Shown piece by piece: positions 15,949-25,274 of a stretch of 64,000 nucleotides of DNA; position 1 is the stretch's first letter, and each line of letters starts with the position of its first letter. Position numbers and translations under genes: made by a program. The notes under the pieces were generated by a model. The model made no database searches, was not told the origin of the DNA, and worked only from the letters and a program-made list of their open reading frames with translations. Source of the stretch: Paenibacillus camerounensis (lineage in GTDB: Bacteria > Bacillota > Bacilli > Paenibacillales > Paenibacillaceae); NCBI RefSeq assembly GCF_000723885.1, contig NZ_CCDG010000040.1:62001-126000 (forward strand). Direction: 5' to 3'.

Positions 15949-17622
15949 TCATTTACCGGCACTGCCGTCCACCGCCTCCGCCACCTCCTGCGTAATCTGC
16001 TCCCCGCCCATGCTCTTCCATTCCTGTACAAACTCATCGAATGCACTCAGCGGCGTCTCGCCGACGATGATGTTCAGGAACGCCTCGCTCTCCAGTGTCT
16101 GCAGCTTCGGCCACAGCCCAGGCATGCTGGGAGTACTGCCGTAGAATACACTTTCCACCTCTTCAATCGCGTTTGAAGTCAGAGCGGCCGCTCCGTATTT
16201 ATAAGCATTGGTGGCCTTCCAGCCCTCAAGGTTCTTCTTGGGCTGCTCTTCTTCCGCGATCCAGCGGTCATATAGCAGTCTGGTGTCCGGGTCGAGCAGC
16301 TCCGGGTCGATCTTGCCGTGCAGCGCCTGCTGGACATCGTTATAATGCTGCTCAATTGCATCGCTGTAGTCAATCAGCAGGTCGAACGGATAATAGGCGC
16401 GCGGCTGGATGCCGGTCTCCGACGAGAAATCATCGAGCGCTCTGACCTCTGCGGTATTCGGGTCACGCCTTCTTTCCAGCCGGGTGAACACGTTCAGCAG
16501 CTTCACCACAGCTTCCGGATGTTCATAGCCCTTGCGGACCACGAGATAACGGTCCGTCGGCGCCGCCATGTGGGCAACGAACTTGCCGCTTGAATCCAGC
16601 GGTGCTGCAAAAGCCCGCCACTCTGCCCGGGTATCTGCGGCCACCGCCTCCGACAGCGGATAATAAGGCATCCACCAAGGACCGAAGAACATGCCGGACT
16701 GGCCGGCAATGATCGGCTCCTGGGTCTCTTTGTAGAGGGCAAAGCCCGGATCAATCAGCCCCTGCTTATACCAGCCGGCGAGCTTGCCGAGGGCAGCCTT
16801 AGTTTCAGGCGTGATAGATCCGTATACAATTGAGCCGCCGCTGTCTTTGATCCAGTTGGTCGGAAAAGAGTGAAACGCGCTGAACACAGCATCCAGCCCG
16901 TTGATATGCGGCTTTGCCCCGTAAATGATATTTTTGTAGGCGCTGAGCCCGGTGGTATCGCGTTTGCCGTTGCCGTCAGGGTCCTGCTGGATGAACGCCC
17001 TGGCAATCCGTTCAATATCCTCGAAGGTTGCAGGCGGCGGAAGCTCCAGCCGGTCCAGCCAGTCCTGGCGGACCCACAGCAGCATCGGGGAATCGGCCCG
17101 GATCGCCACATTCGGCAGGCCGTACAGCCTGCCGCCGCGTGAAGCATCCGCCAGTGCCCGGCCCCCCGTAGAATCGTACATATCCTTGATCAGCTCCGAG
17201 CCGTACTGCCCGAAGACCTCAGTCAGATCAGCAATCATCCCGCTGTCCATCAGTTTGTTCAGCTGATCCCGGTCAACGACCATCGCATCCGGCAGATCGT
17301 TGCTGTCTATCGCCAGCTGCGCTTTTTGCGTATACGGCTCTTCGCCCTTTGCCTCCCAGGAGTGTGTAACCCTGATATTCGTCTGGCTCTCCAGATAACG
17401 GGAGATCGGATTATTATCGTTGCTGTCCCCGTTATTCAGCCGGGCATCAGGCACCTTGAAGCCGACCCGCATCGTAACCGGCTGCTCATATCTGCCGTAA
17501 GCGGCGGCTTCAGCAGCATCAGGCGCTGGCGCCTCGGCATCCGGACCGGGCTGGTCTGTGCTGCAGCCCTGCAGCATGAGTGCAGCCAGTATAACAAGCG
17601 TGAACCTTACGCTATGCTTCAT
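15949..17622 (-). CDS. Extracellular solute-binding lipoprotein (oligosaccharide ABC type)
   Basis: A surface lipoprotein, 557 residues from ATG 17622 (MKHSVRF), with GAAAGGATGG upstream. Signal peptide ends in the lipobox LMLQGC. The remainder is a large class I (COG1653/LipO-like) binding protein with LYGLPN, TGLSAYK and MFFGPWWMPYY blocks. It lies 85 bp downstream of the YesN-type regulator and is a second binding protein in the cluster; the other (20.9-22.8 kb) sits with the permeases. It may extend substrate range or feed the YesM sensor. No ATPase gene is present, as is usual when a shared MsmX-type ATPase energises the permeases. Confidence 0.88.
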   Translation of the reverse strand: MKHSVRFTLVILAALMLQGCSTDQPGPDAEAPAPDAAEAAAYGRYEQPVTMRVGFKVPDARLNNGDSNDNNPISRYLESQTNIRVTHSWEAKGEEPYTQKAQLAIDSNDLPDAMVVDRDQLNKLMDSGMIADLTEVFGQYGSELIKDMYDSTGGRALADASRGGRLYGLPNVAIRADSPMLLWVRQDWLDRLELPPPATFEDIERIARAFIQQDPDGNGKRDTTGLSAYKNIIYGAKPHINGLDAVFSAFHSFPTNWIKDSGGSIVYGSITPETKAALGKLAGWYKQGLIDPGFALYKETQEPIIAGQSGMFFGPWWMPYYPLSEAVAADTRAEWRAFAAPLDSSGKFVAHMAAPTDRYLVVRKGYEHPEAVVKLLNVFTRLERRRDPNTAEVRALDDFSSETGIQPRAYYPFDLLIDYSDAIEQHYNDVQQALHGKIDPELLDPDTRLLYDRWIAEEEQPKKNLEGWKATNAYKYGAAALTSNAIEEVESVFYGSTPSMPGLWPKLQTLESEAFLNIIVGETPLSAFDEFVQEWKSMGGEQITQEVAEAVDGSAGK

Positions 17623-17707
17623 AGCCCCATCCTTTCTGCACGGCAGCGCATAGCAGCCGGCCATCCCGTACCGGAGCAGCATGCTGAAGCGGGCGCGCAG
17701 CCCTTAC

Positions 17708-19102
17708 TCACAGCTTCGCTCCTTGCGCGCGGTATTCGCTAGGCAGCCGGCCAACCCGTTCCCGGAACAGCCTGCTGAAGTACCGGTCGTCCTCAAAGCC
17801 TGAGCGGCAGGCGATCTCATGCACCGGATGAGTCGTCTCCAGCAGCAGCGACTTGGCCAGCTCCAGCCGCATCCCGCGCAGCACCTCGCCGAAGCTCTCC
17901 CCCGCGAAACGGGCAAAGCACTGGCTGAAGTACCCCCGGCTCATATTGATATGGGCCGCTACATCGCCCTGGTTGATTTTGCTGCCGGCGTTCTGCTTCA
18001 TGTACAGGACGGCACGGATCAGGCAGAACATGACCTCTTTGCTCAGTCCGAGCTCGATCATCCGCCGCTGGACATGTCCGGCGAACTCCCGGAGCCACTG
18101 CTTCCAGCTGCACCAGTTCACGTTGCCGCTAATAGCAGCCTTAAGCTCAGCAGCCTCTGCCGGACTCAGCAGCAGCGGGCTCCAGCTCTTCAGCAGCGAA
18201 TGCCCGAAGTCCGCTACCGCCTCAGGAGCAGGCCGGCGCAGCAGCATTTCCGCAGTGAAGCTGTCCCAGTCTCCCCGCTCAAGCGCCCATCTGAGCTGAT
18301 GCCCCGACGCCGGAAACGGCGCCTCCCCGGCCGCCCCCTCCGCTGCCAGCGCAAGCTCCGCATAATCAAGTCTAGGCGGCTCCTCTTCGCCGCCGTAATA
18401 GAACAGCGCCAGGCGCGCCGCCTTGCCCAGCACCGGCTCCAGCTCCCGGCACATCCTGCCCTGCAGTCCGCTGACCAGCGCCGCCTGCCAGCGTCCTGCC
18501 GGCAGGGCGCGCAGCTCCCGCTGGAGTGCATCGCCGGACATCCGCCCCTGCAGCGGCACAATCCACTGCCCCTGCAGGGCAATCAGGGGCTGATTCTTCG
18601 CCAGGGGGAGCTGGAACAGCTCCTCTTCGCTCACCTGCCCCTTCAGCGGCACAAAGAGCAGCACCCTGTCAGCAGCCAGGCCGGAGGCTTCCCTCCGGCT
18701 GAGTGATTCCCGGGTGCTGTCCTCCCATCTCACCCGCTCGACCAGACGGCTGATGGTCGCGTCAGCGTTCTCCACCTCAAGCAGCGTTTTGACAATATAA
18801 TCGACGGCCCCCAGCCGCAGCGCCTCCTGTACATAGTCAAACTCATGATGGCAGGTCAGCACCACGCAGCGGATAGCCGGAAACTGCTGCCTCACCTGCC
18901 GTATCAGCTCAAAGCCGGACATACCCGGCATCGTAATATCAACGAATAAGAGATCGGCCTCCTGCTCACGGAGCAGCGCCAGCGCCGCATTGCCGTCCCC
19001 GGCTTCACCAACGATCACCACTCCGAAGGAAGGCCAGTCAATCAGCGAAATAAAGCCTTTGCGTACCAGCCGCTCATCATCGACCACAATTGCTTTAATC
19101 AT
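17708..19102 (-). CDS. YesN-type response regulator with AraC output domain
   Basis: A 464-residue regulator starting at ATG 19102, overlapping the kinase stop by eight bases, with GGAGG upstream. The N-terminal receiver has VVDDERLVRKG and acceptor Asp in LLFVDITMPGMSG. A poorly conserved middle follows, then a C-terminal AraC HTH pair (NQGDVAAHINMSRGYFSQCF; HEIACRSGFEDDRYFSRLF). It partners the YesM kinase immediately upstream and should activate the sugar-uptake genes. The two direct repeats at 24839-24875 before the permease genes are the best candidate target. An open frame extends 64 codons upstream but overlaps the kinase and is not plausible. Confidence 0.93.
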   Translation of the reverse strand: MIKAIVVDDERLVRKGFISLIDWPSFGVVIVGEAGDGNAALALLREQEADLLFVDITMPGMSGFELIRQVRQQFPAIRCVVLTCHHEFDYVQEALRLGAVDYIVKTLLEVENADATISRLVERVRWEDSTRESLSRREASGLAADRVLLFVPLKGQVSEEELFQLPLAKNQPLIALQGQWIVPLQGRMSGDALQRELRALPAGRWQAALVSGLQGRMCRELEPVLGKAARLALFYYGGEEEPPRLDYAELALAAEGAAGEAPFPASGHQLRWALERGDWDSFTAEMLLRRPAPEAVADFGHSLLKSWSPLLLSPAEAAELKAAISGNVNWCSWKQWLREFAGHVQRRMIELGLSKEVMFCLIRAVLYMKQNAGSKINQGDVAAHINMSRGYFSQCFARFAGESFGEVLRGMRLELAKSLLLETTHPVHEIACRSGFEDDRYFSRLFRERVGRLPSEYRAQGAKL

Positions 19103-20840
19103 CGAAGTCCTCCTTGCTTTTGCGGGGAATGGTAATGGAGATGTCCGTCCCTTCACCCTCGCCGCTTTTGATCTGCAGGTCCATCTGTCCGCCGTAATAG
19201 GTTCGCAGCATCCGCATGACATAAGCGAAGCCGATGCCGAGCCCGCGCTTTTTGGCGCTGTCGTCCGACAGCAGCTCGGCAATCTGGGCATCATTCATCC
19301 CGGCCCCGTTATCCCTTACACACAGCAGGATTTCTGCTTCACCATGCGCCCCGATAATAACATCCACCCGCCCGTGGTCGCTTAGCCCGTGGTAGATTGA
19401 ATTTTCCACCAGCGGCTGGAGCAGGAACCTTGGCACCGCCGCATCCAGTACCCCGTCCTCCGCCTGCACCTTGAATTCAAATTCATAATCATAGCGGATG
19501 CGCTGCAGCTCCATATAATTGCGGATCGCCGCAATCTCTTCCCTGATCGTGACAATAAGGCTCTGCTTGCCCAGATTATAATGCAGCACCTTCACCAGCA
19601 GCGTAACCAGCCGGTCGATCTCCTTCTGCCCGTTCAGCCGGGCCAGCCACTGCACCGTATTAAGCGTATTATGCAAAAAATGCGGATTAATCTGGCTGAG
19701 CAGCTTTTCTATCTCAAACTGGCTTTTTTGCTTCTCATTGCGCGCTACCGCCTGTATCAGCTCGTTGACCTGATCCTTCATCTGCTGAAAGTTGCTCAGT
19801 ACAAAATCAAACTCCTCCACATTGGTAAAAGCAACCGGCGCGGTAACATTCTCGGCCATCCGGATAATTTCCACGTTGACCTTGCGCAGCGGACCATAGA
19901 TCCGCCTCCAGATCAGCCAGGCCAGCAGACCGGCGAACAGCAGGGTCGAGAGCGCGAGCAGAATCATTTTGTAGAACCAGGCGTAGATTTCGCTGTTGAA
20001 CACCGATTTTTTGACGGCAGCCACCAGCTTCCAGCCCTGCGGACTCTCATAGCGGAACAGGTGATAGCCCTCCAGCTCCTCATGGGCCGGACGTCCGCTT
20101 AGCCCCGCAGCAGCGAGTATCTTCTCTGGCACCTCCCCGTCAACCGCATAGGTCGAGGTCCCCGCCTGATTGACCAGCAGATGGTTCACCGCCATGCCGT
20201 AAGCCTGTTCATTAAAAATTTTGCGCAGCAAGCTATAGTTCGTCTCCAGGTAAATATACAGCTCATGCTGGCCGCTCACCCGGACAATCCGCTGCTCCGA
20301 GAAGACCACATTGTCGCCGACAGCATACATCGTCCCGTGCGGCCCGAAATAATCCGCCCCGTTGTAGCGCATAAAAGCCGGCAGCTTCCCTGTATCGAAT
20401 CCCCGCCGCATGCTCATGTTGGTGAACAGCACCGGGTCCTTGCCGCCGGGCATAACGTAGGCAGTCAACCCGATATAGGGATTGGTGAAATTGACGAGAT
20501 TGATCTTCTGATTGATGGAATTCATAATCTGTGATTTGCGGTAAATCTGTTTTTCCTGCAGAAAAGAGGACATTTCCTCCACAATCTGCCCGTCGAGCGC
20601 GAACTGCTTGGAAGCGAAGTCCAGATTGTCGATGGCATTCTCCAGGCTCAGCGCTTCCTGACGCAGGCTTGCGCTGATGCCGCTGCCTATTTTGCCGGAC
20701 AAAATGGAATAGATAGAGGTATAGGATACAATTCCGACGATCAGCAGCGGCAGCAGCGTACCGACCAGCAGGTAGATGACCAGTGTTCTCCTAAGGGATT
20801 TCACGGCCGGCGGGAAGCTCCCCTTCTTCATTCTGCGCAT
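19095..20840 (-). CDS. YesM-type sensor histidine kinase
   Basis: Membrane kinase of 581 residues. TM1 about 18-40; an extracellular Cache-like sensor to about 290; TM2 about 290-312; HAMP; then a His_kinase domain with the phospho-acceptor block QINPHFLHNTLNTVQW. The HATPase_c shows PRFLLQPLVENSIYHGL, DNGAGM and GLGIGFAYV. The start at ATG 20840 has no clear RBS, and a second ATG three codons in is an alternative. It overlaps the YesN-type regulator by eight bases. Together with the flanking lipoproteins and permeases it forms a carbohydrate-sensing module; the sugar is unknown. Confidence 0.92.
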   Translation of the reverse strand: MRRMKKGSFPPAVKSLRRTLVIYLLVGTLLPLLIVGIVSYTSIYSILSGKIGSGISASLRQEALSLENAIDNLDFASKQFALDGQIVEEMSSFLQEKQIYRKSQIMNSINQKINLVNFTNPYIGLTAYVMPGGKDPVLFTNMSMRRGFDTGKLPAFMRYNGADYFGPHGTMYAVGDNVVFSEQRIVRVSGQHELYIYLETNYSLLRKIFNEQAYGMAVNHLLVNQAGTSTYAVDGEVPEKILAAAGLSGRPAHEELEGYHLFRYESPQGWKLVAAVKKSVFNSEIYAWFYKMILLALSTLLFAGLLAWLIWRRIYGPLRKVNVEIIRMAENVTAPVAFTNVEEFDFVLSNFQQMKDQVNELIQAVARNEKQKSQFEIEKLLSQINPHFLHNTLNTVQWLARLNGQKEIDRLVTLLVKVLHYNLGKQSLIVTIREEIAAIRNYMELQRIRYDYEFEFKVQAEDGVLDAAVPRFLLQPLVENSIYHGLSDHGRVDVIIGAHGEAEILLCVRDNGAGMNDAQIAELLSDDSAKKRGLGIGFAYVMRMLRTYYGGQMDLQIKSGEGEGTDISITIPRKSKEDFDD

Positions 20841-20961
20841 TCTGCTAGCCCACTTCGCTTTCTGTAAGCGTTTTATCTGATAGGTTCAGAATACCAGATT
20901 TACCCGGGATTGAATAGAATAAGGCAGAACAGCTGCTGCGCCGCCCTGCCTCCCCCTCTAT

Positions 20962-22797
20962 TTACTGCACACTCTTGCGGGCCTCGAACAGCTCCTCCGC
21001 TTTTTTGATGGAGAATTCCATCACTTCGGCATAACCCAGCCCGTTCACCTTATCGTGCAATTCCTTGTTCAGCTTATCGAATTCAGCCTGATTTTTGGCG
21101 AAAACCATCTTCCAGGACATCTGCTGGATCACGGTGCCGATCTGTTTGTTTTTCTGCTCCAGCGTTTTATCCATCGTCAGCGGCTCTTTACCCGTGAAGC
21201 CCTGAGGGGCAACGGCGAGCAGATTATTTTTCTCAAAATATTCCTTAGGCGTCAGCACGCCCATCTTCGCTCTCCAGTCACTGTCCAGCTTGGACGGATT
21301 GCGCTCCAGTGTCGTCTGCCACAGATTGTGGTCATACGGCTCATTCGTTTCAGGATTAAGCATCGCCGGCACCACAAACGAGAAGTTCATCTGGTTCGAG
21401 CCGTAGTAGTAGTCCCCGCCGCCGTATTCTGCCGGAACCTGAGTGTTCTGCTGATCCGTGTATGCCTGCCAGCCATAATCAGTAACAACCGGCTTGCCGT
21501 TTGCGTCAATATCCCAGGTCAGCCCCTTCGGCCCGTTAGGAATAGCCGTTCCGCTGCCTGCCGAGAGCATTGCGCCTTCCGGGGTATACATCCAGTTCAG
21601 GAACTCCATAATCCGCGCCGGTTCCTTGGCCTTGGCCCCAATTGCGATAATACCGTTGCCGCCGTACACGTTGAAGCCGGTCGAATACATCAGCTCATCC
21701 TTGAACGGGACCATGGCGAAGCCTTTGCCTTCAGCCGTTCTTTCTGCGGTATTATAGTTGGCGGCGCCGAGCCACGGGAACCAGGAGAACAGCAGGCGGC
21801 CGTCTTTATATTTTGCCACAACATCATCAAACTTCTGGGTCAGGGAGTCCGGATCAAGCAGCCCCATCTGGTTGGCATCGTAGTACAGCTTCAGTGACTT
21901 CATATACCAGCTGTCCTCGGACAGGAAGTCATAATACTTTTCTTCATCGGCTTTGACGAATATCGCTGTCTCCGGAATTTCATCGTAGCCCATCATATTG
22001 GCGAACTGCTTCGCCAGCGTCATTTTGTAGTTGCCGTCCCAGTCGGCCCAGAGCGAGAAGGCATAGGTTTTTTTACCCTGCTCATTTTTCGGCTCCAGCT
22101 CCTGCATCTTCTTCAGTACCGGCAGGTAATCCTCGATGGAGTTAATCGCGGGTGCGCCGATTTGCTGATACAGATCCCAGCGCAGATCCGGTCCCCAGGT
22201 CATATCCTTGCCCTCGGAAGGTCCGGACGGGTTCGTTGCCACATTGTTCCCGATGCCGAATACCGAATTGCCGCCGCCAAAAGCGACCTTAGCCTTCTCT
22301 ACAGCCTTCGGAAACTGCTTGCCAATATCAGCGCCGTATTTATCCAGCAGGCCGTCCTGGGTCCAGTCCAGCAGCAGCTTGCCTTTGATCGCATTCGGAT
22401 AATGGTTTTTGTCATCTCCGAACACAATAATGTCGCCTAAGTTACCGGAGGCCATCATCGCTGAAATCTTCGTATCTCCGCCGGTCAGGTTGGACGCGAC
22501 GATATCCAGCTCGATGTTGAACTTATCCTTGATCACCTTGGCGAACCAGCCGGTCTGCGGCCCTGCATAGTTGGCTGTTGTCGAGAACACGGTCAGCTTC
22601 AGCGGCTTGGAATGATCCAGCGCACCGTCATCCGGCGCAGCCGTTGCCTCGGTACCGGCAGTAGCCTCTGCCGCGGGTTTTTCTGTACTCCCCGCCGGCC
22701 CTGCGTTGCCGCCGTTATTATTCCCCCCGCCGCAGGCTGCCAGCACGAACACCATAATCGCGCTCAGCAGCAGCAGCGGCAATCTCTTCAACTTCAT
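20962..22797 (-). CDS. Extracellular solute-binding lipoprotein, LipO/LplA-like
   Basis: A 611-residue secreted lipoprotein with signal peptide and lipobox LAAC followed by a Gly/Asn-rich linker (CGGGNNNGGN). It is a large COG1653 binding protein of the kind paired with LplB/LplC permeases. ATG at 22797 with GGGGGT upstream. It is third in the probable operon permease-permease-binding protein, with 60 bp from the preceding permease. It delivers an oligosaccharide or sugar derivative to the permease pair. Length and the SNLTGGD/NGPKGLTWDID blocks fit family members acting on plant or uronate oligosaccharides, but the substrate is not assignable. Confidence 0.9.
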   Translation of the reverse strand: MKLKRLPLLLLSAIMVFVLAACGGGNNNGGNAGPAGSTEKPAAEATAGTEATAAPDDGALDHSKPLKLTVFSTTANYAGPQTGWFAKVIKDKFNIELDIVASNLTGGDTKISAMMASGNLGDIIVFGDDKNHYPNAIKGKLLLDWTQDGLLDKYGADIGKQFPKAVEKAKVAFGGGNSVFGIGNNVATNPSGPSEGKDMTWGPDLRWDLYQQIGAPAINSIEDYLPVLKKMQELEPKNEQGKKTYAFSLWADWDGNYKMTLAKQFANMMGYDEIPETAIFVKADEEKYYDFLSEDSWYMKSLKLYYDANQMGLLDPDSLTQKFDDVVAKYKDGRLLFSWFPWLGAANYNTAERTAEGKGFAMVPFKDELMYSTGFNVYGGNGIIAIGAKAKEPARIMEFLNWMYTPEGAMLSAGSGTAIPNGPKGLTWDIDANGKPVVTDYGWQAYTDQQNTQVPAEYGGGDYYYGSNQMNFSFVVPAMLNPETNEPYDHNLWQTTLERNPSKLDSDWRAKMGVLTPKEYFEKNNLLAVAPQGFTGKEPLTMDKTLEQKNKQIGTVIQQMSWKMVFAKNQAEFDKLNKELHDKVNGLGYAEVMEFSIKKAEELFEARKSVQ

Positions 22798-22857
22798 ACT
22801 TTTACCCCCTAATAAAGTTAATTGACCTATACATGTATGAAGCCGGCTGCGGCCTCC

Positions 22858-23751
22858 TCAGCCTTTGACCGCGCCGATCATAATGCCTTTGACAAAAAAG
22901 CGCTGAAAGAACGGGTACACAATCAGAATCGGCAGCACGACAATCATCGTCACCGTCATCCGCACAGAGGTCGGCGTCTGCATATTCTGCACACTGGCCG
23001 CCATATCCGGGGAATTGCGGATCAGCGCCGCCAGCGAGCTTGATTCGTTCAGATAGCGCCAGAGCAGAAACTGCAGCGTGAAATATTTGGTTTCGGTCAT
23101 CAGAAACGCCGTGTCGATGAAGGAGTTCCACTGGCTGACTGCGGAAAAAATCGTAATCGTTGCCAGAATCGGCGTCGTCAGCGGAACGATAATGCTCCAG
23201 AACACCCGCAGATAACCTGCCCCGTCGATACTGGCTGACTCCTCGAGTGAGGGTGGAATGGCCTCAACAAAGGTTTTGACCAGAATGATGTTGAACGGGG
23301 TAATAATCGTCGGCAGAATATACGCCAGATAGTTGTTGGTCAGATGCAGATTGTGCATAGTGATGTACCACGGAATCAGCCCCGCACTGAAATACATAGT
23401 GACGACAATGCTGCGGTACCAGATCTGGCGGCCCCACATCTCCTTTTTGGTGAACAGGTAGCCGAGGAAGGCTGATGCACCGACTGTCAGCAGTGTACCC
23501 GCTACCGTCCGGTAGACCGACACAAGCGCCGCGTGGCTCAGTCCGCTAATCCGCAGTACCTTTGAGTAGTTGTCAAAATGAATTTCCCGCGGATAAAACT
23601 TGATGTAGCCCGCCGCGCTGAGATCATTGGAGCTGATCGTGTTGATGAACAGGTAGTAGAACGGATACATGCAGCTGAGCGTGAACACGCCGAACAGCAC
23701 GTAGATGATTCCCTGGAACAGGGCATCGCCTGGCTTGAGCTTTTTGCGCAA
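22858..23751 (-). CDS. Carbohydrate ABC transporter permease, LplC/YtcP-like
   Basis: A 297-residue inner-membrane permease with six predicted helices. The cytoplasmic EAA loop reads EESASIDGAGYLRVFWSIIVPL, the contact site for the ATPase. TTG start at 23751 behind AGGGGTG. It overlaps no neighbour but follows the LplB-like permease by 13 bp. CUT1 heterodimeric permease with the upstream gene. No dedicated ATPase is encoded, so a shared MsmX-type subunit is inferred. Confidence 0.92.
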   Translation of the reverse strand: MRKKLKPGDALFQGIIYVLFGVFTLSCMYPFYYLFINTISSNDLSAAGYIKFYPREIHFDNYSKVLRISGLSHAALVSVYRTVAGTLLTVGASAFLGYLFTKKEMWGRQIWYRSIVVTMYFSAGLIPWYITMHNLHLTNNYLAYILPTIITPFNIILVKTFVEAIPPSLEESASIDGAGYLRVFWSIIVPLTTPILATITIFSAVSQWNSFIDTAFLMTETKYFTLQFLLWRYLNESSSLAALIRNSPDMAASVQNMQTPTSVRMTVTMIVVLPILIVYPFFQRFFVKGIMIGAVKG

Positions 23752-23764
23752 ATGGAATCACCCC

Positions 23765-24724
23765 TTAAATAATCGATTCGTCCCGCACAACCTTGGACAA
23801 GGTGTTGGCTGCGAACAGCAGCGCCACGCTGACGACCGACTTGAGCATGCTGACGGCTGTCGCGAACGGAAAATTGTTGGCAAACGCAATATTGTACACG
23901 TATAGATCCAGCACCTCAATCGTGTCCTTGTTCATCGCATTCTGGAAAGCGAAGTACTGCTCCATCCCGTTGTTCACGAAGTTCCCGATCGAGAGCAGCA
24001 GCAGCACGAAGAACGTGGGGATGAGCCCCGGTACGGTGATATGCCAGATTTTGCGGAACCGGCTGGCCCCGTCCACCTCTGCCGCCTCATACATCTCCTG
24101 GTCAATGCCGGCAATCGCCGCCAGATAGAGGATCGCCCCCCAGCCGAGCGACTTCCACCAGTACCAGGCAATCATCGTCAGCCAGATATGGGAGCTTGAG
24201 GCCAGAAAATTGAAGCCTTCATCCACCAGTCCAAGCTGTACCAGCACATGAGTTACAACGCCGTTATCCACAGAGAACAGGGAGAACGCCAGCGCATACA
24301 CGAGAATCCAGCTGATAAAATTCGGGATTGTCGTCAGTGTCTGCACCATTTTGCGGTACCAGCCTGCCTTGATCTCTGTCAGCAGAATGGCGAAGATGAC
24401 CGGAAACACCGAGGTGACCAGCCCGAGTGAGCTCATCGCCACCGTATTCTTCAGCACACGCAGCACTTCAGCCGTCTGGGTCGGATTCTCCACCATCGTC
24501 CGGAACCACTTCAGCCCGACATAAGGCGTATCCGACAGCGGAATACCCGGTATGAAATCATAGAAGGCGTAGATCCACCCGCTGACCGGCAGATAATAGA
24601 AAATAAAAGTGATCACCAGAAACGGCAGCGCCATCAGGAACAGCTTATACTTGTTCTGTAGCTTCCCGCGGCTCCGGCGGACCGGCTCGGCGCTGTGCAG
24701 CAGCTTGCCAGAAGGTACTCCCAT
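23765..24724 (-). CDS. Carbohydrate ABC transporter permease, LplB/YteP-like
   Basis: A 319-residue permease, first gene of the uptake operon. Basic N-terminus (RGKLQNKYKLFLMALPF), six helices, and EAA loop YEAAEVDGASRFRKIWHITVPGL. ATG 24724 with TAGGAGATAGAGG upstream. A plausible -10 (TAATAT on the - strand, 24770-24765) and paired direct repeats at 24839-24875 lie in front, consistent with activation by the YesN-type regulator encoded downstream. Partner of the LplC-like permease. Confidence 0.92.
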   Translation of the reverse strand: MGVPSGKLLHSAEPVRRSRGKLQNKYKLFLMALPFLVITFIFYYLPVSGWIYAFYDFIPGIPLSDTPYVGLKWFRTMVENPTQTAEVLRVLKNTVAMSSLGLVTSVFPVIFAILLTEIKAGWYRKMVQTLTTIPNFISWILVYALAFSLFSVDNGVVTHVLVQLGLVDEGFNFLASSSHIWLTMIAWYWWKSLGWGAILYLAAIAGIDQEMYEAAEVDGASRFRKIWHITVPGLIPTFFVLLLLSIGNFVNNGMEQYFAFQNAMNKDTIEVLDLYVYNIAFANNFPFATAVSMLKSVVSVALLFAANTLSKVVRDESII

Positions 24725-24838
24725 GCCTCTATCTCCTACTATCCAGATTTTTGTTTACGCTTTCATATTAGCAGAAGCGCCAGCTCTACCGGGATAGAGG
24801 CCAGCCCTCGGTTAAGCGAGAGGCGTCCGGAAATTGCA

Positions 24839-24875
24839 GACCATTTTCACAGGGAAGTGGACCGTTTTCGCAGGG
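24839..24875. promoter_or_regulatory. Paired direct repeats, candidate YesN-type activator site
   Basis: GACCATTTTCACAGGG (24839-24854) and GACCGTTTTCGCAGGG (24860-24875) are 14/16 identical and exactly 21 bp apart, so they lie on the same face of the helix as expected for AraC-type activators. They precede the likely -10 of the permease operon by about 70 bp. Nothing else explains the repeat; a weak resemblance to CcpA sites was considered and judged poorer. Confidence 0.6.
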
Positions 24876-24989
24876 GGAGTGTAATGGAGGTAAATTATCC
24901 AAGCTTGCAGTCAGGTAAAATAACCCCGCCAAAGCCTTCCCCGGCCGGATACCGGATCAGATGCCTTACGGAGCTGTTCTTTAAAATTT

Positions 24990-25016
24990 AAAAAAGCCTC
25001 CCGTATCGGGAAGCTT
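24990..25016 (-). terminator. Terminator, - strand
   Basis: On the - strand GCTTCCCG-ATA-CGGGAGGC is followed by TTTTTTAAATTTT. It is the first good terminator below the SMP-30 gene, about 260 bp past its stop, and insulates the Lpl operon promoter. Confidence 0.7.
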
Positions 25017-25070
25017 GTTGTCCATCCATCGTTCTATCATTTGATTACGAAAATCAGCATAGCTGCATTT

Positions 25071-25233
25071 CGTACAACTAAAACGCCTGATTGTCCGGCT
25101 AAGCTCCGTTTAAGTGTACTCCGTACAACTAAACCACCCTAAAAAGCTCCTTCGGGCCGATTTGGCCTGATTTAGTTGCACAGACTACAGTTATACCGCG
25201 AAAGCATAATAATTTACTGAACTTAGTTGCACG
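25071..25233. repeat. Four-copy degenerate intergenic repeat (CGTRCAACTAA core)
   Basis: Cores CGTACAACTAAA at 25071-25082 and 25122-25133, and the reverse orientation (TTTAGTTGCAC at 25171, CTTAGTTGCACG at 25222). Copies in each orientation are about 51 bp apart. The similarity extends past the core (for example TTGTACGAAATGCAGC against TTGCACGATATACACT). The 550-bp gap 24725-25274 otherwise holds only the operator, the terminator and no convincing gene. Confidence 0.7.
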
Positions 25234-25274
25234 ATATACACTTATTCCATCTCAAACGGCTCAAATGGCGATTC

